64,000 bases of DNA from Bradyrhizobium ottawaense (GTDB taxonomy: Bacteria; Pseudomonadota; Alphaproteobacteria; Rhizobiales; Xanthobacteraceae). This document shows positions 45,012 to 52,500 of this stretch, piece after piece. The DNA is taken from assembly GCF_002278135.3 (NCBI RefSeq), contig NZ_CP029425.2, positions 1,650,001-1,714,000 on the forward strand. The letters run 5' to 3'. Made by a program: the position numbers and the translations under genes. The notes beneath the pieces were generated by a model. That model worked only from the letters and a program-made list of their open reading frames with translations, was not told the origin of the DNA and did not search any database. Each line of letters begins with the position of its first letter. The stretch's first letter is position 1.

Positions 45012-45203
45012 CTATTCGCCCGTTGCCAAGCGGCGAACGCCGGATGAGGTCAGTTCGAGTTCGCCGAGCCGCCTGATCGCATAACCCAGGTTGACCAGGC
45101 GTTCGCCGTGTCCTTGCGGAATATCGTCCTGCGCCTTGCCCTTGCCGACCTCGGCCAGCGACGCGAATTCATCGGCGCTGAGCGCAGCGGTGCTGTCTGT
45201 CAT
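45012..45203 (-). CDS. 63-residue protein coupled to a transglutaminase-like gene, unknown
   Basis: A short soluble protein beginning MTDSTAALSADEFASLAEVG and ending GELELTSSGVRRLATGE; the second half (RLVNLGYAIRRLGELELTSS) looks like a winged-helix fragment. Its ATG shares a base with the stop of the upstream transglutaminase-like gene (TGATG), so translation is coupled. Function unknown. Confidence 0.72.
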   Translation of the reverse strand: MTDSTAALSADEFASLAEVGKGKAQDDIPQGHGERLVNLGYAIRRLGELELTSSGVRRLATGE

Positions 45204-46009
45204 CAGGCGACCTCGTTCGTCCATACCTTGAAATTGAGCAGGGTATTCGGCCCGAAGGTCTGGGTGATCGGGACGTCTGCGGCGTCGCGTCCCTGTGCGA
45301 TCAGCACGCGGCCAATCCGCGGCGTGTTGTTGCGCGGATCGAACATGTGCCAGCTCCCACCGATGAAAGCCTCGAACCAGGCCGCGAAATCTCCCGCAGG
45401 CCACGGCTGCGGTGTGCCGATGTCGCTGAGGTAGCCGGTGCAATAACGCGCCGGGATGTTCATGCAACGGCAGAAAGCGATGGCGAGATGGGCATAGTCG
45501 CGGCATACGCCCTTGCCTTCGTCGTAGGCTTCCCGGGCTGTCCTGGTCGCACGCGCGTGCTCATGCCCGAACGTGATGCGGCGATGAACAAAATCGCAGA
45601 TGGCCTGGACCCGCGCCCAGCCCGGCGGCGTCTGCTCGAACAACTTCCACGCGATGTCCGACAGGCGATCGGTCTCGCAGTAGCGACTACCGAGCAGATA
45701 GACGAGCGCGTCGGCCGGCAGCGCTTCGACGGCGTGCTGAATCGCTTTTGGAAACACCGGGTCGGGCAGGCCGCTGTCGCCAACGACGCCATCGCCGGCA
45801 AGGCGGAAGGCGCCGGCTGGCGCTACGATGCGGCTGCACCAATTGCCGAAGAGGTCGCGATAGGGACTGATCGCCACCGAGGGGCTGGTGGTCAGCAGAT
45901 CGGGCACGATCACATCGGAGGCGCGCGTGAAGTGCGTGCCCAACACCATGATCATGGGCGTCGGCTGCGGGAATTCGTACAGCATCTCGTACCCGACGCG
46001 GAGCTTCAT
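45203..46009 (-). CDS. Transglutaminase-like cysteine peptidase-fold protein
   Basis: A 268-residue transglutaminase-like protein. Catalytic Cys in GKGVCRDYAHLAIAFCRCMN near 166-185, His in GGSWHMFDPRNN near 217-228 with the Asp. The N-terminal strand part (LRVGYEMLYEFPQPTPMIMV) is typical of the bacterial family. Start ATG 46009 is 11 bp after AAGGGA; a GTG three codons upstream would sit too close to that site. Such proteins are peptidases or amidases of unknown target. It leads a two-gene unit with the 63-residue protein. Confidence 0.9.
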   Translation of the reverse strand: MKLRVGYEMLYEFPQPTPMIMVLGTHFTRASDVIVPDLLTTSPSVAISPYRDLFGNWCSRIVAPAGAFRLAGDGVVGDSGLPDPVFPKAIQHAVEALPADALVYLLGSRYCETDRLSDIAWKLFEQTPPGWARVQAICDFVHRRITFGHEHARATRTAREAYDEGKGVCRDYAHLAIAFCRCMNIPARYCTGYLSDIGTPQPWPAGDFAAWFEAFIGGSWHMFDPRNNTPRIGRVLIAQGRDAADVPITQTFGPNTLLNFKVWTNEVA

Positions 46010-46398
46010 ACGAAACACTTTCCCTTGGCTAAGCTCTCAACATGGCTACGAAGCGGTCGAACACAAGGCTTCGACCGCCTTATTCGCCCGCGAGCGGCAT
46101 TTGGCGCTTCAAAAGCGCGGCGCGGGCGAGAAAACGATAGCTAATTGCAGTGATTGCGCGCACGGTGCGCCAATGTCGGGCAGGCCGGTCGTCTCTGCGC
46201 ACACAGGCCGCTACGACTCCAAGCGCGCGACGTGAACGGCTCATTTCTGGCGTCGGCGGAACCGACACGTCGTAACGACGACCATTGGCGTATTGCCCGT
46301 TTCAGCGGCTGGGCCGCGCGCGGCGGGCTCGTGCCGCTCGATGACGGGAAGATTCCATCGCGGTCGATGTGAGATCGAACGCCAACCGAAAGCACCTG

Positions 46399-46578
46399 AT
46401 GCAAACGCTCTCCCCACGGCACGTCAAGGCAGACGAAGCGCTCCGGCTCGGCGTGGAGTCGGGCTGGTACGCGATCAAAGTCAGCGGGACCTTTGTCTCG
46501 GGGCCGCACGACTCTGAAGGGGAATGCCGTCGCAAGATCGACGAGATTCATCCGCCGCTGGTGAAGAAGAAGCGATGA
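46399..46578 (+). CDS. Small conserved-looking protein, unknown
   Basis: A 59-residue protein (MQTLSPRHVKADEALRLGVE then SGWYAIKVSGTFVSGPHDSE) with a compact alpha-beta pattern. A GTG ten codons upstream (46369) is an alternative start. Coding support comes from amino-acid composition and from my impression of similar Bradyrhizobium proteins; there is no strong ribosome site. It stands alone between two minus-strand units. Confidence 0.5.
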   Translation: MQTLSPRHVKADEALRLGVESGWYAIKVSGTFVSGPHDSEGECRRKIDEIHPPLVKKKR

Positions 46579-46596
46579 GGGCCCAGGTTCCGGCCG

Positions 46597-47109
46597 CTAC
46601 GGCGTCTTGATCCCCATCGCCTTCAGCGCATCCAGCATCCGCTGCGGCGGGCCCATCTTCACCACCAGCGGCTTGCCGGTCTCGAGCACGCTCTTGAGAC
46701 CGGACAGGATCGCCGGCCAGCCCTGCCGTCCGCCTTCGAGGATGTCGTCGCCGAGCGGGCGGTCGTGGCCTTCGCTCATGGTGAGGCGGACCGCATCGCC
46801 GGCCTGTTCGATCTCGTAGGTGACGAGCGTCGGGCCGAGCTTCTCGATCAGCTTGGGCCAGTTCACGTTGAATGTGACCGAAAGCTTTCGCGGCGGATCG
46901 TAGGCGAGAACCTCGCCGCTGATGTGCAACGCGCCATCGGGCGTGCGCACGGTGAACGCACCGCCAAGACGCGGCTCGACCTCCACGGCATTGCCGAAGA
47001 AATACTGCTTGCTGAACTCGGCCGAGGTCAGCGCCTCCCATACCTTCTCCGGCGTCGAAGCGATGTAGATGGTGTAGACCGTCAGCGGCTTGAATTGATC
47101 GAGGTTCAT
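46597..47109 (-). CDS. SRPBCC (AHSA1) domain protein
   Basis: A 170-residue START/Bet v1-like hydrophobic-ligand-binding fold of the Hsp90-activator (AHSA1) type: TVYTIYIASTPEKVWEALTS near 9-28, FGNAVEVEPRLGGAFTVRTP near 38-57, ISGEVLAYDPPRKLSVTFN near 63-81, and the final helix GWPAILSGLKSVLETGKPLV. The start overlaps the stop of the preceding paralogue by 4 bp (ATGA). Role unknown; in such operons the ArsR protein represses these genes. Confidence 0.88.
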   Translation of the reverse strand: MNLDQFKPLTVYTIYIASTPEKVWEALTSAEFSKQYFFGNAVEVEPRLGGAFTVRTPDGALHISGEVLAYDPPRKLSVTFNVNWPKLIEKLGPTLVTYEIEQAGDAVRLTMSEGHDRPLGDDILEGGRQGWPAILSGLKSVLETGKPLVVKMGPPQRMLDALKAMGIKTP

Positions 47110-47576
47110 TTTGCGTCGAATCCCTTGTTGAGCGCCGTGCGCGGGATGGCGAGCACTTTGCCGCTCTCCAGCAGGCTCTTGAGCCTGGACAGGATCGCCG
47201 GCCAGCCATTGGAGACGGCGCCGAGATATTTGCCGCCCTCGACGAAGCCGTCATGCAACACGGTCAAACGCACGAGCGCGCCGAACGGTTCGATGGTGAA
47301 GACGACGCGTGAGATCGGCTCGCCGCGCAGCTCTTCGAACTTCTGGTGCTTGAAGCTGTAGGACAGGCGGCGCGGCGGATCGGCCTCGAGGATCTCGCCG
47401 GAATCGGTGATCTCGCCGTCGAGCGTGAGCGCAAAGGGCGAGCCGGCTTTCCAGTCGGAGCGGACCTCGGCGCCGAACCAATATTGCCTGGTGAATTCGC
47501 TCGACGTCAGCGCCTCCCATAGCTTTTCCGGCGTGGTCTCGATATAGGTCACGTAGACGAACTCCGGCTTACTCAT
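47106..47576 (-). CDS. SRPBCC (AHSA1) domain protein
   Basis: A 156-residue paralogue of the next gene: FVYVTYIETTPEKLWEALTS near 5-24, FTRQYWFGAEVRSDWKAGSP, LEADPPRRLSYSFKHQKF, and GWPAILSRLKSLLESGKVLA at the end. Its ATG overlaps the ArsR gene end by 8 bp. The two SRPBCC proteins and ArsR make one tightly packed operon. Confidence 0.89.
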   Translation of the reverse strand: MSKPEFVYVTYIETTPEKLWEALTSSEFTRQYWFGAEVRSDWKAGSPFALTLDGEITDSGEILEADPPRRLSYSFKHQKFEELRGEPISRVVFTIEPFGALVRLTVLHDGFVEGGKYLGAVSNGWPAILSRLKSLLESGKVLAIPRTALNKGFDAK

Positions 47577-47883
47577 CGCGCTTCTCCAACTGGCGTTTCA
47601 ACTCGCTGAGTGCGGCGAGCTTGCCGCGCTCGAATTTTTTGATCCAGCGTTCGCCGATCTGATGGATCGGCACCGGGTTGAGATAGTGCAGCTTCTCGCG
47701 GCCATGCCTGATAGCGGTGACCAGATTGGCCTCTTCCAGAATGACAAGGTGCTTGGTCACGGCCTGTCGCGTCATCGCAAGGCCCTCGCAGAGCTCGTTC
47801 AGCGTCTGGCCGTTTTTGGCGTGAAGCCTGTCGAGCAGCGACCGTCGTGACGCATCGGCGAGCGCTTTGAAGACCTCATCCAT
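47569..47883 (-). CDS. ArsR family repressor of the SRPBCC operon
   Basis: A 104-residue winged-helix repressor: MDEVFKALADASRRSLLDRL, LNELCEGLAMTRQAVTKHLV (HTH) and ANLVTAIRHGREKLHYLNPV (wing). There is no metal-binding Cys box. This sub-family usually sits in front of AHSA1-domain genes. ATG 47883 was chosen over a codon 6 upstream because MDEVFKALAD is the family start. An excellent dyad lies 15 bp upstream of the start codon. Confidence 0.92.
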   Translation of the reverse strand: MDEVFKALADASRRSLLDRLHAKNGQTLNELCEGLAMTRQAVTKHLVILEEANLVTAIRHGREKLHYLNPVPIHQIGERWIKKFERGKLAALSELKRQLEKRDE

Positions 47884-47897
47884 GGCATCGATAATAG

Positions 47898-47913
47898 GCA
47901 ACCAAATGGTTGC
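47898..47913. promoter_or_regulatory. ArsR operator GCAACC-AAAT-GGTTGC
   Basis: A perfect 6-bp dyad with AAAT spacer immediately upstream of the ArsR start codon, in the position expected for autorepression of the ArsR-SRPBCC-SRPBCC operon. Confidence 0.8.
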
Positions 47914-48091
47914 ATGTCAAGCGCGCCGTCATTCCGGAAACCGCGCAGCAATTATCCGGAATCTCGAGATTGCGGGTTCGCACTTTGTGCGCCCCGCAAT
48001 GTCCAGCCGCAGAATCGTGTTTTGGTCGCCCGCAATCGGCCGTGCTAGCCTTTCAGCTCAGCCAACGCAGATTGGTTCCGGGAGGATTTTC

Positions 48092-49537
48092 ATGTTCCGT
48101 CGCGTTTCACTTGCTGCCGCTCTCGTCCTTTTCGCGTGCAGCACCGGGGCCCAGGCGCAGAAACAGACCATCGGCGCGCCGCCCGAAGCGTCCAACATGA
48201 AGCTCGTCGGGAGCAACGACCTCCAGGCCCGCAGCGCCTATCAGCCGACCATCCATCACCAGGGGGATCGCTGGATCGCCTATATCGGCCATCACGGCGG
48301 CACTGATGATGTGCCCGCGCCTGTCAACCCGATGACGGGCAAGGCCGAGCCGAACGGAACCTCGATCGTCGACGTCACCGATCCCGCGCGTCCGAAATAT
48401 CTGCGGCATCTGCCGGGGCAGGAGGGCAAGTACGACTCCGGCGGGGCGCAGATGGTGCGGGTGTGCGACGGCAAGGCGTTGCCGAAGGGTGATCCCAACG
48501 CGGTCTACATGCTCAGGACCTTCGGCGGCGAGGCGCATGAGTTATGGAACGTCACTGATCCCGCGAGCCCGGTCCTCATCACGCGCATCGGCGGCCTGAA
48601 GGACACGCACAAGAGCTGGTGGGAATGCGACACCGGTATCGCCTATCTCGTCTCGGGCGCGCCGGACTGGCGCACGCGACGCATGACGCAGATCTATGAT
48701 CTCTCCGATCCCGCGCATCCGCAGAAGATCCGCGACTTCGGACTGCCCGGTCAGGAGCCCGGTTCGACCGGCGCGGTGCCGACCGAGCTGCACGGGCCGA
48801 TCTCGACCGGGCCCGATGGCAACCGCGTCTATTTCGGTTACGGCACCAACAAGGGCGGCATTTTGCAGATCGTCGATCGCGACAAGCTCCTGAACGGGCC
48901 GAAAGAGCCGACGCCGGACAATCTGCGCTATCCCGAGATTTCGCGCATGCCGATGTCGGCCTTCAACGGAGCGCATACGACGTTTCCGATGCTCGACATG
49001 CCGATCGCCGAATTCGCCGAGGACAAGGACGGCAAGATCCGCGACATCGTCATGATCGTGAATGAAGCGATCCTCAACGAATGCGGCGAGGCGCGGCAGA
49101 TGGTGTGGTTCGCCGACGTCACCACCGAGACGCGGCCGATGATGATCTCGAGCTACACCGTGCCGGAGGCGAGCGGGCAGTTCTGCCAGCGCGGCGGCCG
49201 GTTCGGCTCGCATTCCTCCAACGAGAGCATGGCGCCAGTCTATTACAAGAAGATGGCCTTCATCGCCTTCTTCAATGCCGGTGTGCGCGCGCTCGACATC
49301 CGCGATCCCTATCACCCGAAGGAGGTCGGCTATTTCATTCCGTCGATCACTGGCGCAACCGACAAGCGCTGCATCCCGATCGAGGGCGGCGAGCGCTGCA
49401 AGGTCGCGATCCAGACCAACAATGTCGAGACGGATGATCGCGGCTTCATCTACATCGTCGACCGCGCCAATACCGGCCTGCATATCCTGGAGCTGACCGG
49501 CCCGGCGCGCAATGTCGCCGGCCTGCCGAAGAACTGA
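48092..49537 (+). CDS. Exported LVIVD-repeat (beta-propeller-like) protein
   Basis: A 481-residue exported protein. The signal peptide covers about 1-22 (MFRRVSLAAALVLFACSTGA, then QAQ); LFAC may also be a lipobox. Repeated units of the type G-x-x-I-V-D-V-T-D-P-x-x-P (GTSIVDVTDPARPKY near 90, LWNVTDPASPVLI near 152, IYDLSDPAHPQKI near 200, ALDIRDPYHPKEV near 405) are LVIVD repeats that form surface propellers. Several Cys pairs occur (WWECDTG, NECGEAR, RCIPIEGGERCK). Role unknown. ATG follows GGGAGGATTTTC. It is divergent from the ArsR operon. Confidence 0.87.
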   Translation: MFRRVSLAAALVLFACSTGAQAQKQTIGAPPEASNMKLVGSNDLQARSAYQPTIHHQGDRWIAYIGHHGGTDDVPAPVNPMTGKAEPNGTSIVDVTDPARPKYLRHLPGQEGKYDSGGAQMVRVCDGKALPKGDPNAVYMLRTFGGEAHELWNVTDPASPVLITRIGGLKDTHKSWWECDTGIAYLVSGAPDWRTRRMTQIYDLSDPAHPQKIRDFGLPGQEPGSTGAVPTELHGPISTGPDGNRVYFGYGTNKGGILQIVDRDKLLNGPKEPTPDNLRYPEISRMPMSAFNGAHTTFPMLDMPIAEFAEDKDGKIRDIVMIVNEAILNECGEARQMVWFADVTTETRPMMISSYTVPEASGQFCQRGGRFGSHSSNESMAPVYYKKMAFIAFFNAGVRALDIRDPYHPKEVGYFIPSITGATDKRCIPIEGGERCKVAIQTNNVETDDRGFIYIVDRANTGLHILELTGPARNVAGLPKN

Positions 49538-49598
49538 CGATGCGGGGGCGGAGCGATGTCGGCATCGATGTTGGTACGTCGGCTCTCACATTCTCCGC

Positions 49599-49699
49599 TG
49601 TCATTCCCCGCGCAGGCGGGAATCCAGCATTCCAGAGACGTTGGTGAAGTGCGGAGGCGTCGCGGCGTACTGGATCCCCCGCTTTCGCGGGGGATGACA
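49599..49699. repeat. Intergenic inverted repeat, family F (CATTCCCCGCGCAGGCGGG type)
   Basis: TGTCATTCCCCGCGCAGGCG at the left pairs with CCCGCTTTCGCGGGGGATGACA at the right; only one copy was seen in this window. Confidence 0.82.
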
Positions 49700-49795
49700 C
49701 CGTTGGTTGAGCGCGCACCTTGCGCTCATCTCGCTTCCCTCTGCGCTCAACCCATGCATTAATACCCGCAAGCCGCCATCAGCCGAGTCTCCCCC

Positions 49796-50416
49796 ATGAT
49801 GTCCATGCAAGCCTATTTCGCCTTCGTCGCCGCCTGCATTGCGCTGGCGCTGCTGCCGGGGCCGATCGTCACCCTCGTCATCGCCAACGGCCTGCGCCAC
49901 GGCACGCGTGCTGCGCTGACCAACGTGGCCGGTGCGCAGGCCGGCCTTGCCATCGTCATCGGCATCGTCGCGGTCGGCCTGACCTCGCTGATGGCGACCA
50001 TGGGCTACTGGTTCGACTGGGTGCGCTTTGCCGGCGCCGCTTATCTCGTCTGGCTCGGCATCAAGCTGATCTGGGCGCCGGTCGAGGGCGTCGATGTCGA
50101 CACACCGCCTCCGCCGCCGCGCGGCGGCTTCTTCCTGCAGGGTTTTCTGGTGCTGCTGTCGAACCCGAAGGTGCTGGTGTTCTTCGGCGCCTTCATCCCG
50201 CAGTTCATGGACATGAACCAGCCGCACTTTCCGCAGGTCGCGCTCTTGGGCGCAACCTTCATGGTCACCGCCGTGGTGACCGATGCGCTTTACGCCATTG
50301 CCGCAGGCCGCGCGCGAAAATTCTTCTCGGCGCGCCGCACGCGGATGATGTCGCGCATCTCCGGCGGCTTCATGATCGGCGGCGGCATCTGGCTGGCGCT
50401 GACCAGGGCGAAGTGA
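49796..50416 (+). CDS. LysE/RhtB family translocator
   Basis: A 206-residue amino-acid exporter family protein with about six hydrophobic segments. The family motif is LLPGPIVTLVIANGLRHGTR near 20-39, and FLVLLSNPKVLVFFGAFIPQF near 117-137 is the second conserved block (NPK). It exports an amino acid or derivative; substrate unknown. Three close Met codons open the frame; the first was used. It is convergent with the amidohydrolase gene (3 bp between stops). Confidence 0.91.
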   Translation: MMSMQAYFAFVAACIALALLPGPIVTLVIANGLRHGTRAALTNVAGAQAGLAIVIGIVAVGLTSLMATMGYWFDWVRFAGAAYLVWLGIKLIWAPVEGVDVDTPPPPPRGGFFLQGFLVLLSNPKVLVFFGAFIPQFMDMNQPHFPQVALLGATFMVTAVVTDALYAIAAGRARKFFSARRTRMMSRISGGFMIGGGIWLALTRAK

Positions 50417-50419
50417 GGC

Positions 50420-51223
50420 TTACACCAGCAGCTCCGCCTTCAGCTCCACCGCGACCTCGGCAAGGATTCTTGCCAGCCGTTCGGCCCATTGCTGCTGGCC
50501 CGCGTGGTCGGCGATCAGATCCTGTCGGATCTCGATGCCGGTGTTGACGAGGCCGCGCCCTTCGCCGTGGACGGGGATGGTGTAGTCGGTGAGGTCGCTG
50601 ACCGCGTAAGGTTCGTTGTCGCCGACGACGAGATCGCCCTCTGCGCGCAGATGCTTGAGCAACAGCTGCGGCAGCACGGTGTCGCGGTTGTACAGCGCGG
50701 CGATGTGCCAGGGCCGCGCGACGCCGGCATAGACGGGCGTGAAGCTGTGCAATGAGACCAGCACCGTCGGCCGCTTGTCGTGCAGGCGGGCGTCGATCGC
50801 GGCATCGATGCGATCATGATAGGGCTCGAAAATCTCGCGCCGCCGTGCCTCGCGCTCCCCATCCGAAATCCCTTCGTTGCGCGGGATCGCGGTCGCTTCG
50901 GAGATTACGGGGATAGAGCTCACCGCGGCCGGCGGGCGGTTGCAGTCGATCACGAGCCGCGAATAGCGCTGCGCGATCAGGTGCGCATCCAGCAACCTGG
51001 CGAGCCGCTCGGCGACGCCGGCGATGCCGATGTCCCAGGCGATGTGTCGCGTCAGTTCGGCCTCGGTGACGCCGAGATCGCCGAGCGCGCGCGGCAGCAC
51101 CCGTCCGTAATGATCCGAGGTGAGCAGGTAGGGTGAGGTCCCTCCCGCGTTCACCTCATGCACCGGCGGAATATCGCCCTCATCGAGCAGTTGATCGGCG
51201 GCCTCGGCCGTGTGCAGGTCCAT
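50420..51223 (-). CDS. N-formylglutamate amidohydrolase family protein
   Basis: A 267-residue HutG-like zinc amidohydrolase. Family marks: TSDHYGRVLPRALGDLGVTE near 36-55 (metal-site region), HIAWDIGIAGVAERLARLLD near 64-83, VIDCNRPPAAVSSIPVISEA near 95-114 and VLVSLHSFTPVYAG near 149-162. HutG releases formate from N-formylglutamate in histidine breakdown; many stand-alone members, as here, are outside hut operons and of unknown substrate. Confidence 0.88.
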   Translation of the reverse strand: MDLHTAEAADQLLDEGDIPPVHEVNAGGTSPYLLTSDHYGRVLPRALGDLGVTEAELTRHIAWDIGIAGVAERLARLLDAHLIAQRYSRLVIDCNRPPAAVSSIPVISEATAIPRNEGISDGEREARRREIFEPYHDRIDAAIDARLHDKRPTVLVSLHSFTPVYAGVARPWHIAALYNRDTVLPQLLLKHLRAEGDLVVGDNEPYAVSDLTDYTIPVHGEGRGLVNTGIEIRQDLIADHAGQQQWAERLARILAEVAVELKAELLV

Positions 51224-51299
51224 CCTGATTGCCTATGAAACGATTACGTTGTCTAAACGGAGTAACGATATTGCACCGACGTCGCAACTTTAGAGCAGC

Positions 51300-51698
51300 A
51301 TGACCTCCGATCGCCTTTTCGTCTACGGCACCCTGATGCGCGGCTTCGACCATCCGATGGCGCGGCTGCTTGCGGGCCACGCGGATTTTCTGGGTGAAGC
51401 GACCTGCCGCGGCAGCCTCGTCCTGGTGAAGCATTATCCGGGATTGCTGCTGTCGGAGGCGGCCTCCGACATCGTTCATGGCGAGCTCTTCCGGATGCGC
51501 GTGCCTGACGAACTGCTGGGCGAGCTCGACATGTATGAAGCCTGCGGCGAAGGCTTTCCGGAGCCGACCGAATATCTGCGCCGGCTGATCGACGTGACGC
51601 TGGCTGATGGCGCCACGGAGAAGGCCTGGACCTATGTCTACAACTGGCCGGTCACGGGTCTGCCGCGCATCGAGTCCGGGCGCTTTCTGAAGCATTAG
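51300..51698 (+). CDS. Gamma-glutamylcyclotransferase-like (AIG2/GGCT) protein
   Basis: A 132-residue GGCT-fold protein. The substrate-binding loop YGTLMRG lies at 9-15 and the catalytic Glu region at GELDMYEACGEG near 73-84. Members cyclise gamma-glutamyl peptides to 5-oxoproline or are of unknown function. The start codon ATG 51300 is within a short divergent region with the amidohydrolase gene. Glutamate-related neighbours may be a coincidence. Confidence 0.88.
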   Translation: MTSDRLFVYGTLMRGFDHPMARLLAGHADFLGEATCRGSLVLVKHYPGLLLSEAASDIVHGELFRMRVPDELLGELDMYEACGEGFPEPTEYLRRLIDVTLADGATEKAWTYVYNWPVTGLPRIESGRFLKH

Positions 51699-51775
51699 TT
51701 ATTTTCGAGCATGATCTTCTCGGAAAACCGCTTCGCACTTTGCACTGACGCGGCCGTCCGGGTCCGGATCGTGCT

Positions 51776-52339
51776 CTAAGCCGACAGCACTTCCTTCACC
51801 ACGCGCACGTCGACCTCGCGCTCGACGTAACTCCATTCCTCGGTTTCCCGGAGCATCGCCACCAGCTCCTCGAACAGCGAGGCGTGCGCGGGGGCGAATT
51901 CGAACCAGGTCAGGAAGTCGAAGGGCTCGCCGAGATCGCGGCAGTGATAGAGCTGCCGCGCGATCGCGGGCAGGAAACGAAGACTGCTTGCGATGTGGTG
52001 CGACTTGTCCTCGAAAATCTTGCGGCGCTCTTCCTGGGTCAGCTCCCACCAGGCCTGCGATTTGCGGATCGGGATCAGCGCCGCGCTGGTTGCTTCCATC
52101 CGGCCGAGCCCGGCCTGCACGGCCACTAGTTGCTCCTTCTCAGGCCGCTCGGTGTAGCGCAAATTGCTCGGGGCCCCGACCAGCCGCCACGCATTGCGCG
52201 AGGGCACCAGCGGCAATGAGACGGCCTCGCTGTCGGTGACCGACAGCGCAGGCATGAAGGGCAGGGGCTCGCCGGTCACTGATGAAATCGAGGTGACGCG
52301 CCAACCCCCGCTGTGGCCGCCTCGAAACGTCCTGAACAT
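51776..52339 (-). CDS. cld: Chlorite dismutase family haem protein (short, lineage II type)
   Basis: A 187-residue protein of the short, dimer-forming chlorite dismutase type known from Nitrobacter and Bradyrhizobium. The segment DKSHHIASSLRFLPAIARQL holds His115 (proximal haem ligand candidate) and Arg128 (distal catalytic Arg candidate), 13 residues apart as I recall for the Nitrobacter enzyme. DLGEPFDFLTWFEFAPAH near 135-152 is also family-typical. Chlorite dismutase converts chlorite to chloride and O2. There is no signal peptide and no perchlorate reductase gene nearby, so a detoxification role is more likely than respiration. Start codon is uncertain. Confidence 0.85.
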   Translation of the reverse strand: MFRTFRGGHSGGWRVTSISSVTGEPLPFMPALSVTDSEAVSLPLVPSRNAWRLVGAPSNLRYTERPEKEQLVAVQAGLGRMEATSAALIPIRKSQAWWELTQEERRKIFEDKSHHIASSLRFLPAIARQLYHCRDLGEPFDFLTWFEFAPAHASLFEELVAMLRETEEWSYVEREVDVRVVKEVLSA

Positions 52340-52500
52340 GGCCTATGGAAGCGCGGAACCGGGGCGGGTTCAAGCTTTCCGTCGAAACTTTCGCCTGTGA
52401 ATAGCCGGGAGAAGCCACACATGCTTCGTATTTCCCGGGACCGTCCCTATATGCCTATCCGGTTGGCCATAACGCCCGACTCAGCCCAGAAATCAGCATA

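Noticed and set aside
46141..46551. Minus-strand frame overlapping the 59-residue gene
   Set aside because: Arg/Pro/Ala-rich with no pattern; the plus-strand small protein is a better candidate.
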